A DNA stretch of 31,039 nt, from the NCBI GenBank assembly GCA_964477445.1, contig CAYZED010000029.1, forward strand, positions 1 to 31,039. Reading direction: 5' to 3'. The translations under genes and the position numbers were made by a program. The DNA comes from CAYZED01 sp964477445 (GTDB lineage: Bacteria; Bacillota; Clostridia; Lutisporales; Lutisporaceae). A model generated the notes under the pieces. The model was given only the letters and a program-made list of their open reading frames with translations. It made no database searches and was not told the DNA's origin. Within the stretch, counting starts at the first letter, position 1, and each line of letters starts with the position of its first letter. Positions 1 through 7,293 of this stretch are shown here, piece after piece.

Positions 1-140
1 CGAAAATTAGTATGGTCAAGGAATGGAAAAGACACAGGATCATAAGAATTTGCGTGATTGATATATTTTCATCTGAAAAGCAATTATTATTTGACGCGTA
101 CCTTAACACTAGCGATTTGTGTCTTTTCTAATGACAACTA
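1..140. repeat. Palindromic intergenic repeat, degenerate copy
   Basis: This stretch has no gene. An outer 10-bp stem pairs AAAAGACACA (27-36) with TGTGTCTTTT (118-127). Inside it lies an ATAAGAATTTGCGT arm (42-55) whose partner at 80-91 has decayed. The same arm recurs, perfectly paired, at 144-193, and a related one (CATACGAATTTG) occurs twice in the tyrS leader around 26579-26681. The outer stem resembles the AAAAAGGCACAG stem of the groESL terminator. I read it as a dispersed palindromic repeat that may also act as a bidirectional terminator; the window edge hides what it serves on the left. Confidence 0.6.
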
Positions 141-143
141 TTC

Positions 144-193
144 ATAAGAATTTGCGTAATCGATGTGTTTTCATCAGAAACGCAAATTCTTAT
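144..193. repeat. Perfect 14-bp inverted repeat, 22-nt loop
   Basis: The arms are ATAAGAATTTGCGT (144-157) and ACGCAAATTCTTAT (180-193), fully complementary. The left arm repeats bases 42-55 exactly. A close relative with arms ATACGAATTTGTG and CACAAATTAGTAT lies at 26669-26719. No coding sequence overlaps it credibly. It is best described as one unit of a genome-resident palindromic repeat family. Confidence 0.75.
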
Positions 194-218
194 TCGCCGT
201 TTATCGTCTATCTCACAG

Positions 219-350
219 AATTCTCAGCCACGAGAGGCCTTCAAATCTAGGAATGAAAAAGGCACAGGAACCGCCGCGTACATTAGTACGCAAGGTATCT
301 GTGCCTTTTTTAATGACAACGATTTGAAGAGATTATCGTGGCTGAGAATT
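219..350 (-). terminator. Nested multi-stem terminator after groL
   Basis: Three nested stems directly follow the groL stop codon. AATTCTCAGCCACGA (219-233) pairs with 336-350, and CTTCAAATC (239-247) pairs with 321-329. AAAAAGGCACAG (256-267) pairs with CTGTGCCTTTTT (299-310), and a GCGTAC/GTACGC stem with an ATTA loop (276-291) caps it. Read on the minus strand, the 12-bp stem ends in a short T run, as expected for intrinsic termination of groESL; it is symmetric, so it could stop transcripts from either side. The outermost arm overlaps the groL stop codon. Confidence 0.7.
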
Positions 351-1974
351 AGTACATCATGTCGCCGCCCATAGGCGGTGCCATCATACCCTTATCTTTT
401 TCTGGCAAATCAGCTACTAAGCTTTCTGTTGTTAAAAGTAGTGATGAAACAGATGCTGCATTCATTAATGCTGATCTTGTTACTTTAGTTGGATCAACTA
501 TTCCTGCATCAATCATATTTACATACTTTTCTGTTAAAACATCGTACCCAATACCTGGTTTACTGTTCATAACTTTTTCTACGATTACTGATCCTTCTAG
601 ACCTGCATTTTCTGCTATCTGTCTTACTGGTTCTTCAAGCGCTCTTAGAATTATTCTCACGCCTGTTCTTTCATCGCCTTCTGTTTGTTTAAGAAGTTGG
701 CTTACAACTTTAATCGTATTAACTAATGCTGTTCCGCCCCCTGGAACTATTCCTTCTTCAACTGCCGCTTTAGTAGCAGCAAGCGCATCTTCTATTCTAT
801 GTTTTCTTTCTTTCAATTCAGTCTCTGTCGCTGCTCCAACTTTAATTACAGCTACTCCACCTGCAAGTTTAGCAAGTCTTTCTTGAAGTTTTTCTTTATC
901 GAAATCAGAAGTTGTTTCTTCCATTTGCATTTTAATCTGTCTGATTCGCTCTTTTATTTTAGCTTCATCACCAGCACCATCAACGATGATTGTGTTTTCT
1001 TTTTGGATTTTAACTTGTCTTGCACGTCCGAGTTGGAAAATCTGTGCTTCTTTAAGCTCTAATCCGATTTCTTCAGAAATAACTTGTCCATTAGTTAGAA
1101 CAGCAATATCTTCAAGCATTGATTTTCTTCTATCACCAAAGCCTGGAGCTTTAACTGCTACACAAGTAAAAGTACCTCTTAATTTATTCACAAGTATAGT
1201 TGCAAGCGCTTCGCCTTCAACATCTTCTGCAATAAGAAGAAGTTTCTTTCCCTGTTGAACAATTTGTTCAAGAACCGGAAGAATTTCTTGAATATTTGTG
1301 ATTTTTTTATCTGTAATAAGTATATATGGATCATCAAGAACTGCTTCCATTTTATCTGTATCTGTAATCATGTAAGGTGAAATGTATCCTCTATCAAATT
1401 GCATACCTTCAACTACATCAAGGTTAGTTCCAAAAGTATTTGATTCTTCAACAGTAATAACCCCATCGGTTCCAACTTTTTCCATGGCTTCTGCTATGAG
1501 CGCTCCAATAGTGTCGTCTGCTGCTGAAATTGCTGCAACTTGTGCGATAGCTTCTTTATGTTCAATAGGTTTTGATATGTTCTTTAATTCAGTTACAGCC
1601 GCATCCACTGCCTTGGTGATTCCTTTTTTCAAAATCATTGGATTAGCACCAGCTGCTACATTTTTTAGTCCTTCTCTGATTATAGCCTGTGCTAAAAGTG
1701 TTGCTGTAGTAGTACCATCACCAGCTACATCATTTGTTTTAGTTGAAACTTCTTTAACAAGCTGAGCTCCCATATTTTCAAAAGGATCTTGAAGTTCAAT
1801 TTCTCTAGCGATAGTTACGCCATCATTAGTGATAGTTGGTGAACCGAATTTTTTATCAAGTACTACATTTCTTCCTTTAGGTCCTAATGTTATTTTTACT
1901 GTATCGGCGAGTTGGTTTACACCTCTTTCAAGTGCTCTTCTTGCTTCTTCGCCAAAAAGAATTTGTTTTGCCAT
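349..1974 (-). CDS. groL: 60-kDa chaperonin GroEL
   Basis: The product is the cytosolic GroEL chaperonin, which forms a double heptameric ring and folds proteins in an ATP-driven cycle with GroES. The 541-residue length is normal. The ATP-binding segments are intact: LGPKGRNVVLDK near residue 31 and GDGTTTATLLAQAI near residue 85. The C-terminus reads MAPPMGGDMMY, a short version of the usual GGM-rich tail. The ATG has an AGGAGG ribosome site 6 nt upstream (1981-1986). groS lies 92 bp upstream on the same strand, and the pair is transcribed from the CIRCE-controlled promoter near 2490. The nested hairpin at 219-350 follows the stop codon. Confidence 0.99.
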   Translation of the reverse strand: MAKQILFGEEARRALERGVNQLADTVKITLGPKGRNVVLDKKFGSPTITNDGVTIAREIELQDPFENMGAQLVKEVSTKTNDVAGDGTTTATLLAQAIIREGLKNVAAGANPMILKKGITKAVDAAVTELKNISKPIEHKEAIAQVAAISAADDTIGALIAEAMEKVGTDGVITVEESNTFGTNLDVVEGMQFDRGYISPYMITDTDKMEAVLDDPYILITDKKITNIQEILPVLEQIVQQGKKLLLIAEDVEGEALATILVNKLRGTFTCVAVKAPGFGDRRKSMLEDIAVLTNGQVISEEIGLELKEAQIFQLGRARQVKIQKENTIIVDGAGDEAKIKERIRQIKMQMEETTSDFDKEKLQERLAKLAGGVAVIKVGAATETELKERKHRIEDALAATKAAVEEGIVPGGGTALVNTIKVVSQLLKQTEGDERTGVRIILRALEEPVRQIAENAGLEGSVIVEKVMNSKPGIGYDVLTEKYVNMIDAGIVDPTKVTRSALMNAASVSSLLLTTESLVADLPEKDKGMMAPPMGGDMMY

Positions 1975-2066
1975 TTTATTTCCTCCTAATTATTTAGCTT
2001 TTTTCATTCAAATTTTTTTGTTTTTCGTTCAAATTGCATAAATTAATGCAAATCATCACGACAAAA

Positions 2067-2351
2067 TTATCCAATTACCGCAAGTACATCGTTTTGTCTC
2101 AAAATTAGATATTCTTTGCCTTCATACTTAATCTCGGTTCCTGCATATTTCGAGTATATTACTCTATCTCCAACTTTTAGTTCTAAAGGCACTTTTTTAC
2201 CTTCAATAATTTCGCCTGTTCCGACAGCCAAAACTTCACCTTGTACTGGTTTTTCTTTAGCAGCGCCTGGAAGCACAATCCCGCTCTTAGTAGTTTCTTC
2301 ATTCTCGATAGCTCTGATTACGACTTTGTCGCCTAATGGTCTGATATTCAT
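2067..2351 (-). CDS. groS: 10-kDa co-chaperonin GroES
   Basis: GroES is the heptameric lid of the GroEL folding chamber. The 94-residue protein starts MNIRPLGDKVVIR. It carries the mobile-loop segment ENEETTKSGIVLPGAAKEKP (about residues 17-36) and the conserved GDRVIYSKYAGTE near residues 62-74. The ATG has an AAGGAGG site seven bases upstream. It is the first gene of a groS-groL operon, the standard order in Firmicutes, and sits about 100 bp downstream of a perfect CIRCE element, so it should be repressed by HrcA and induced by heat or misfolded protein. Confidence 0.99.
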   Translation of the reverse strand: MNIRPLGDKVVIRAIENEETTKSGIVLPGAAKEKPVQGEVLAVGTGEIIEGKKVPLELKVGDRVIYSKYAGTEIKYEGKEYLILRQNDVLAVIG

Positions 2352-2451
2352 GAAATGACCTCCTTATAATCTCTGTTATTTTTTCACGCAAAACAACTGC
2401 GTTTAGTGAATTAAATGAACTTTATTATGTTCAATTCAAATCTATTTCATA

Positions 2452-2478
2452 TTAGCACTCATTAGAGTCGAGTGCTAA
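2452..2478 (-). promoter_or_regulatory. CIRCE operator (HrcA binding site)
   Basis: A perfect TTAGCACTC-N9-GAGTGCTAA inverted repeat lies between the groESL promoter and groS. This is the consensus CIRCE element bound by the HrcA repressor. hrcA itself is not in this window, as is common when it sits with dnaK. Confidence 0.98.
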
Positions 2479-2488
2479 TACAATTACT

Positions 2489-2517
2489 ATAATAAATATA
2501 TTCTGTATCATAATCAA
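2489..2517 (-). promoter_or_regulatory. Sigma-A promoter of groESL
   Basis: On the minus strand a TTGATT -35 box (2512-2517) and a TATTAT -10 box (2489-2494) are separated by 17 nt. The predicted start falls at about 2482, so the CIRCE element lies at the very start of the transcript, the usual arrangement for HrcA control. Confidence 0.8.
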
Positions 2518-2574
2518 TAGCAGAAAAAACCGAATATATTGAAACCACTTCTCTTATACTCCATTTATTAGCTA

Positions 2575-3315
2575 TTATCTCGTTATTACGCCGTAAAGCA
2601 AATTTGAAATTAAAGTCCAAAATTTCAGCAAAAATGCACCTAGTGGAATAAGTATCGGAGGTAAAAATATTGCGGGTAACATGTTTCCTACTTTTACTTT
2701 CTTAATCTCTGATACATTTAGTCCAATTCCTATTAAAAGAATACCTCCAGTGGCGGTCATTTCAACTATAATGTTATTACCAATATATGGCGCCATAGTT
2801 CCTGAAAGCAAAGTGAGTATTCCTTGATAGATAAATACAGGCACAGCCGAAAAAATAACGCCATACCCTAGCGTCGACGCGAATACTATCGATAAAACAG
2901 CATCCATTAATGATTTTGCATAAAGAATATCATGTTTGTTTTCCAATCCACTTTGTAATGCTCCTAAAATAGCCATAGACCCTACACAATACAAAATACT
3001 TGTTGTCACAAATCCAGTAGAAAACCCTACTCCAATTTTCGACATTTTCTTTTCGGCAAATTTGGCGAAACGTTCAATATTACCTTCAATATTTATTAAT
3101 TCACCGATTAGCGAGCCAAATATTGTACTAAAAATCACCACAAGAAGTGCCTGTGATTTCAATGTATACCCTATTCCGATGGTCGCAATTATTATTCCAA
3201 GTCCTGTGGTTATCAGTTCTGTGGTTTTCTTTGGTATCCCACCTTTTAGTATCAATCCAAGTGTGCCACCAAGAATTATTCCGATAGCATTTACTATTGA
3301 TCCAATCAAAATCAA
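2575..3315 (-). CDS. DUF554 family membrane protein (YqgA/YdfK-like)
   Basis: This 246-residue hydrophobic protein has about six or seven predicted membrane spans. It shows DUF554 hallmarks: an N-terminal IGSIVNAIGIILGGTLGLIL, a GLGIIIATIGIGYTL segment, FGSLIGELINIEGNIERF, and a C-terminal GGILLIGIGLNV. Family members are inner-membrane proteins of unknown function, sometimes suggested to be transporters. Translation probably starts at a TTG, because a GGAGG site (3325-3329) lies 9 nt upstream and no ATG is suitably placed. It follows the HD-GYP gene by 20 bp and ends the operon. Confidence 0.9.
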   Translation of the reverse strand: MILIGSIVNAIGIILGGTLGLILKGGIPKKTTELITTGLGIIIATIGIGYTLKSQALLVVIFSTIFGSLIGELINIEGNIERFAKFAEKKMSKIGVGFSTGFVTTSILYCVGSMAILGALQSGLENKHDILYAKSLMDAVLSIVFASTLGYGVIFSAVPVFIYQGILTLLSGTMAPYIGNNIIVEMTATGGILLIGIGLNVSEIKKVKVGNMLPAIFLPPILIPLGAFLLKFWTLISNLLYGVITR

Positions 3316-3335
3316 AATGTATTTCCTCCGAACTT

Positions 3336-5216
3336 TTATATTGGCATTTCTATATTATTATTTATATGTATTTGAGTTAATAGATCTTCGTTTTCATTAT
3401 AAATTCTAAGTAAAATGCTAACTATTTCAAAATCAAATTGAGTTCCTACATTCCTTACAATTTCATCAATGCCTTCTTTTATAGTTCTTGAATTTCTATA
3501 TGCCCTTGTTGAAGTTATTGCATCAAAAGCATCTGCTACGCTTATTATAGCTGCCATTTCAGGAATATCCTTACCAATTAAACAATCCGGATAACCGTGA
3601 CCATCAAATCTTTCATGATGATATCTTATAGCTTCAATTACTTCTGTACTTAAATCTATTTTTGCGAGCATTTTACATGCGATAACTGGATGCTGTTTAA
3701 TTTCATTATATTCAGAGTCTGTCAATCTTTCCTTTTTGTTCAAAATATTATCAGATATCCCTATCTTTCCTATATCATGCAAAACTGCCGCCACCCATAT
3801 GTCTTCCTGTTTTTTTAGTTCATAACCCATTAAATTTGCGATAATAACCGAATAGTTCGCAACCCTTAATGAATGTGATTCTGTATATATATCTTTTGCT
3901 TCGACAGCAGCAATTAACCCTTGAACTGTTTTTCTAAAAGCTTCTCTTAAATTCTCTTCTGATTCATTAAGCGACCGGACTGCCGCAATTAACTGACTGT
4001 TAGCTGCCTCTAATTCCATATTAATTCCACGAAGCTCACGGTTTTTTCTTATCTGTTGTTCATAACTATCCATAAGGTTCATTGCCATACCGTTTACTGC
4101 TTCACCTAATTTTGAGAATTCATCCTGACCTTCCACTTTAATTCTATGTTCTAATCTGCCATTCTTGATCGCTTTTACGCCTTCCGTAATTCTAATTATT
4201 GGTTTGCTTATCCAGTTAGAAATAAGGACTGATAAAATAACTAGTACGATTAGTAATATTCCACTTGTGATAACAATATCTATCAATACTTTATTAGAAT
4301 ACAATGAGATTTCTTGATAATTCTGAACAAATAACAGTCCATAACTTTTAACTGACTTATCTATTTCTATCGGAATATAACTCACTACTACTTTGTCTTT
4401 ATTTGATGTGAGTTTATCCACTATGCTACCTGATTTGTCTTTTAGCACCTGTGTCGAAGCATCCTTAAAGACTTTATCCACTTTTAAAGTCTCAATTCTT
4501 TGTAACTGGTTTTGTTCGTTATCTAGTAAAACATCTCCATTTTTATCAAAAATCAGAACAGTTCGCTCTTCCTTATATAAATTATCAAGTGTATTCAATG
4601 AATTGACCTTTGAATCAAAAACCACGTTCCCATTCCAGTCAATCAGATACATACTTATACCTTTTTTACTCAGTGAAGAAATAGTCTTTGAGAATTCAGG
4701 AAAAATCAAATCCGTACCAAAAACTCCTGCCATTTTCTCTTTATTCATAACTGGAATAATTATCGAAACAACAATGTTATTCTCTTTTCTCGAAAAATAT
4801 CCTTCCGAAACAAAAGGCTCTTTCGTTTCTAACGATCTTTTAAACCAAAATCGACCTGACCTATCTGCATTCATTCCAGTACTTCTGGCAATTTGCATAC
4901 CACTCATATTCGTCAGATATAACAAATCAAAAAAATCGTATTCTTTATAAACTTTCTCTAAAACTAATCTTGTCTCTTCTGCATTCATATTAGTTATTTC
5001 TGAACGCTGAGAAATAGCCGAAGAAATAGCATACGCTTTACTAAAAAACTGGGTTACTTCCCCAGAGACTGCTTTAGCAAGATCATTGTTGATATTTATT
5101 ATATTCATTTCAAGATTATTGCGAATACTAAAATAATTAATAGTGCTAAAAATTGCATATGGAATTAAAATTGCTATTAAAATAACTATTGTTATTTTCG
5201 AACGAATGCTCTTCAA
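3336..5216 (-). CDS. Cache-HAMP-HD-GYP c-di-GMP phosphodiesterase
   Basis: A membrane-bound signalling enzyme of 626 residues, predicted to hydrolyse cyclic di-GMP in response to an extracellular signal. It has a first membrane span (about 7-28), an extracytoplasmic double-Cache-type sensor (about 30-305), a second span (about 311-333), a HAMP linker (about 330-385), a coiled coil, and an HD-GYP domain (about 430-600). The catalytic motifs are complete: HSLRV, HDIGK near 478, HHERFDGHGYP, and ADAFDAI. The start is a TTG behind a GAGAGGTAAG site; the glycosylase gene ends 15 bp upstream, so the two are co-transcribed. The sensor contains an internal near-duplication. The ligand is unknown. Confidence 0.95.
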   Translation of the reverse strand: MKSIRSKITIVILIAILIPYAIFSTINYFSIRNNLEMNIININNDLAKAVSGEVTQFFSKAYAISSAISQRSEITNMNAEETRLVLEKVYKEYDFFDLLYLTNMSGMQIARSTGMNADRSGRFWFKRSLETKEPFVSEGYFSRKENNIVVSIIIPVMNKEKMAGVFGTDLIFPEFSKTISSLSKKGISMYLIDWNGNVVFDSKVNSLNTLDNLYKEERTVLIFDKNGDVLLDNEQNQLQRIETLKVDKVFKDASTQVLKDKSGSIVDKLTSNKDKVVVSYIPIEIDKSVKSYGLLFVQNYQEISLYSNKVLIDIVITSGILLIVLVILSVLISNWISKPIIRITEGVKAIKNGRLEHRIKVEGQDEFSKLGEAVNGMAMNLMDSYEQQIRKNRELRGINMELEAANSQLIAAVRSLNESEENLREAFRKTVQGLIAAVEAKDIYTESHSLRVANYSVIIANLMGYELKKQEDIWVAAVLHDIGKIGISDNILNKKERLTDSEYNEIKQHPVIACKMLAKIDLSTEVIEAIRYHHERFDGHGYPDCLIGKDIPEMAAIISVADAFDAITSTRAYRNSRTIKEGIDEIVRNVGTQFDFEIVSILLRIYNENEDLLTQIHINNNIEMPI

Positions 5217-5231
5217 TGATCTTACCTCTCA

Positions 5232-6119
5232 CTAATTGTTTTCCCGAATATAATAGAATAAATACTCTTGTGCAAAACCTGCAATATCTCCAAAATATTT
5301 CGAAGCAAATTCTGAAATTTCAGATGACTTAGTTTCACTTTTTAGAAAGTATTTTTCGGTCACTCTTTTAATCCAGACGTCAACTGGGTATGCCTCATGC
5401 TTTCTCATAGAGAAAAGCAATATACAATCAGAAACCTTTGGGCCAACACCAGGTATTTTCATAAGTGTTTTCTTCGCTTCATGATAGCTTAATTTTCCGA
5501 TATTAGCTAGATTTATTTCATCAGATATAATCATGATAACTGCTGCAACTATATATTTGCATCTAAACCCAGCTTTACATACTAGCAAGGATTCTTTTGT
5601 TTCGTTTAACAAATCCATTGGCTTAGGAAAAGAAAAGTATGTTTTACCATTATACACCAATTTATCGCCGTATGTCTCAGATAATTTTAATATGGTTCTG
5701 GAAATGTTAGGAATACTATTATTTGCTGAAATAATATATGAAATTAAAAGCTCCCATGATTCTTGGTTTAGAAGTCTTATACCAGCTCCAAATTCTACTG
5801 CTTTCTTCATTATTTCTTCGTCGGTCTGATCATTTTCGAATAATTTTTTCTTAATAATTGAATAGTCTCTATTCAAATCAAAATAATCTATCCATATATT
5901 CTCAAAATCCTCAATGTTAGTGTTATCTAAATAGAACTCTTCATAATTTGTTTTCTTAATATTGATTACGCTAGAAAATGCCACTCCCGTAAAGCTTCCA
6001 TCAACTTCTTTCGTCCATCTAAAACATTGTCCGCAAAGAAGTGTTTGATCTAAATCAAAATCTTTTAGATCATTAATCATAACTCCATTTCCTACGGCTC
6101 TATATCTATATCCTATCAT
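5232..6119 (-). CDS. OGG1-type 8-oxoguanine DNA glycosylase/AP lyase
   Basis: A base-excision repair enzyme of 295 residues. The N-terminal third matches the OGG N domain (LDQTLLCGQCFRW). The rest is a helix-hairpin-helix GPD fold with the hairpin PGVGPKVSDCILLF; its lysine aligns with the Schiff-base lysine of OGG1, and the aspartate of YPVDVWIKR aligns with the catalytic aspartate. Removal of 8-oxoG followed by strand cleavage is therefore predicted. I prefer the ATG at 6119, seven bases from an AGAGGG site, to the TTG one codon earlier. It sits 21 bp downstream of the P-loop gene and 15 bp upstream of the HD-GYP gene. An AlkA-like specificity is less likely given the lysine. Confidence 0.92.
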   Translation of the reverse strand: MIGYRYRAVGNGVMINDLKDFDLDQTLLCGQCFRWTKEVDGSFTGVAFSSVINIKKTNYEEFYLDNTNIEDFENIWIDYFDLNRDYSIIKKKLFENDQTDEEIMKKAVEFGAGIRLLNQESWELLISYIISANNSIPNISRTILKLSETYGDKLVYNGKTYFSFPKPMDLLNETKESLLVCKAGFRCKYIVAAVIMIISDEINLANIGKLSYHEAKKTLMKIPGVGPKVSDCILLFSMRKHEAYPVDVWIKRVTEKYFLKSETKSSEISEFASKYFGDIAGFAQEYLFYYIRENN

Positions 6120-6140
6120 CAAATTTCCCTCTCGAACTCA

Positions 6141-6971
6141 TTATAATTCTTCAATAAATCTAGGCTTTGAGCGTATCCCCGTAATATGCAATTCAACGTT
6201 ATATACATTTCTACCAGTCATATGCGTTAATGCCTCGGCGGATTCTTTCTGAATTCTTAAAGCCAAAACATCGATTCTATGATTCATAAAAATCACGACT
6301 TCTATTACTGCTTTCAGACCGTCTCCGCTTTCATCAACCTTGATTTTGTTAATTCTCGCAATATCTTTAATATTTTTTAGAGTCATTTCACAGATTTGGT
6401 TTAAAGCAGGTTTAGAGATATCATATTTTCCAATATAACTATATGTCGGCCTAATAATTGTTTTTTCGATTATGTCTGTGTTTTTGCCTTTTCTGCGGAA
6501 TATCTTTAGTGCATCAAGAAAGTACCCTGAAAAAGCTTTCTTAACTTCCATATGAGGCACAGGTATAACATGTTTACCCTCATTATTTCTTGAGTTTTTT
6601 GCGAGCTGAATTTCCGCTTCTGTCGATACATCTGTAATATAAGTTACGCTTTCAATTTCTGGTAACCCTAATGCCTGTCGAATCTGATCAGTCATTTTTA
6701 CTGAAGTTCCAATAATTAAAATTTTCTCTACTTCATTTTCTATCAAAGCATCTTTAATCTCTTCTCTATGTATAGCATCGCTTATAATAGCGGTTTTAAC
6801 GCTAGCCATTTTTGTTGATTCTTTCTTTGCTGATTTTCCAGCAAGAATACTAGTCCTACCAATTAGCAGTCCATCATCAACAATAAAATCTATTCCTTTA
6901 TCGCGTGCTACAAGGAATGCTTTATAACTTTTCCCTGTCCCGCTTTTTCCGACAAACGCAAAAACTCTCAA
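6141..6971 (-). CDS. P-loop ATP-binding protein with Asp23-like C-terminal domain
   Basis: The 276-residue protein opens with MRVFAFVGKSGTGKSY, a clear Walker A motif (residues 8-15), followed by a Rossmann-like segment ending EKILIIGTSVKMTDQIRQALG. Residues about 185-272 look like an Asp23/Gls24 (YloU-type) domain: a helical start, then short beta strands and a closing TGRNVYNVELHITGIRS that matches the usual MTG-V-VNV-V-GI ending of that family. I see no membrane span. The function is unknown; an ATP-dependent scaffold or kinase-like role is only a guess. The TTG start has a GAGGTG site close by. It is the first gene of the operon reading down to 2575. Confidence 0.75.
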   Translation of the reverse strand: MRVFAFVGKSGTGKSYKAFLVARDKGIDFIVDDGLLIGRTSILAGKSAKKESTKMASVKTAIISDAIHREEIKDALIENEVEKILIIGTSVKMTDQIRQALGLPEIESVTYITDVSTEAEIQLAKNSRNNEGKHVIPVPHMEVKKAFSGYFLDALKIFRRKGKNTDIIEKTIIRPTYSYIGKYDISKPALNQICEMTLKNIKDIARINKIKVDESGDGLKAVIEVVIFMNHRIDVLALRIQKESAEALTHMTGRNVYNVELHITGIRSKPRFIEEL

Positions 6972-6997
6972 TAGACACCTCGTTTAAAAGTACAAAG

Positions 6998-7010
6998 GCG
7001 GCTTCGCCGC
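6998..7010. other. Small GC-rich hairpin in the operon leader
   Basis: GCGGC and GCCGC form a 5-bp stem with a TTC loop, conspicuous in an AT-rich leader. On the minus strand it is followed by CTTTGTACTTTT, so it might be a weak attenuator ahead of the P-loop gene. It may equally be structural or a small repeat. Confidence 0.4.
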
Positions 7011-7047
7011 ATTTACTCCAATATATTATTTTGTTCTGTAAACCATA

Positions 7048-7056
7048 ATTATATCA
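7048..7056 (-). promoter_or_regulatory. Extended -10 promoter of the P-loop/ogg/HD-GYP/DUF554 operon
   Basis: On the minus strand the sequence reads TGATATAAT, that is a TATAAT -10 box (7048-7053) with the TG of an extended -10 element. No good -35 box is present at the usual spacing. It lies just past the terminator of the upstream unit and leaves a leader of about 70 nt before the TTG start at 6971. Confidence 0.6.
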
Positions 7057-7076
7057 TATAAAACGTTGTTCTTCAT

Positions 7077-7126
7077 TGAAAAAATAGCCATAGCTCTCAT
7101 TTATTTCAATGTGAGCTATGGCTATT
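7077..7126 (-). terminator. Intrinsic terminator of the rex-decarboxylase unit
   Basis: A perfect 14-bp stem pairs AATAGCCATAGCTC (7083-7096) with GAGCTATGGCTATT (7113-7126). Read on the minus strand it is followed by a run of T residues (complement of 7079-7084). It lies 11 bp past the stop of the small gamma-like subunit gene. Confidence 0.93.
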
Positions 7127-7136
7127 CTTTCAATAA

Positions 7137-7280
7137 TTATTCTTTATTTTTTGGAGGAAAAATTTTCTGCAAAAGAACAATAAGACCGTAAAAACCTGCA
7201 ACCACGATGAAAATTCCCGCCATACCGATTCCCATAATTTCCAAACTTTGTTTTACTACTTGAATTTGATCAGGATTCAT
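7137..7280 (-). CDS. Small OadG-like gamma subunit of a sodium-pump decarboxylase
   Basis: This 47-residue gene encodes a protein starting MNPDQIQVVKQSLEIMG, with one membrane helix (about residues 17-38) and a short basic tail ending PPKNKE. That build, and its place just after the beta subunit, fit the gamma (OadG-like) subunit, which in related pumps anchors and assembles the complex. The ATG has an AAGGAGGAG site that overlaps the stop codon of the beta gene, so translation is probably coupled. It lacks the long periplasm-facing or zinc-binding C-terminus of larger gamma chains. A strong terminator follows. Confidence 0.75.
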   Translation of the reverse strand: MNPDQIQVVKQSLEIMGIGMAGIFIVVAGFYGLIVLLQKIFPPKNKE

Positions 7281-7293
7281 TTTTTTCTCCTCC

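Noticed and set aside
165..374. A 69-residue plus-strand open frame covering the palindromes and groL end
   Set aside because: It runs through inverted repeats and the groL terminator, has no ribosome site, and its translation has no recognisable pattern.
359..2041. Several open frames antisense to groL
   Set aside because: They are serine- and leucine-rich mirror frames of a highly conserved gene, without ribosome sites; groL itself is certain.
2352..2574. hrcA or another small gene in the groS upstream region
   Set aside because: No frame with a ribosome site is present; the region holds the CIRCE element and promoter, and beyond them only AT-rich sequence.
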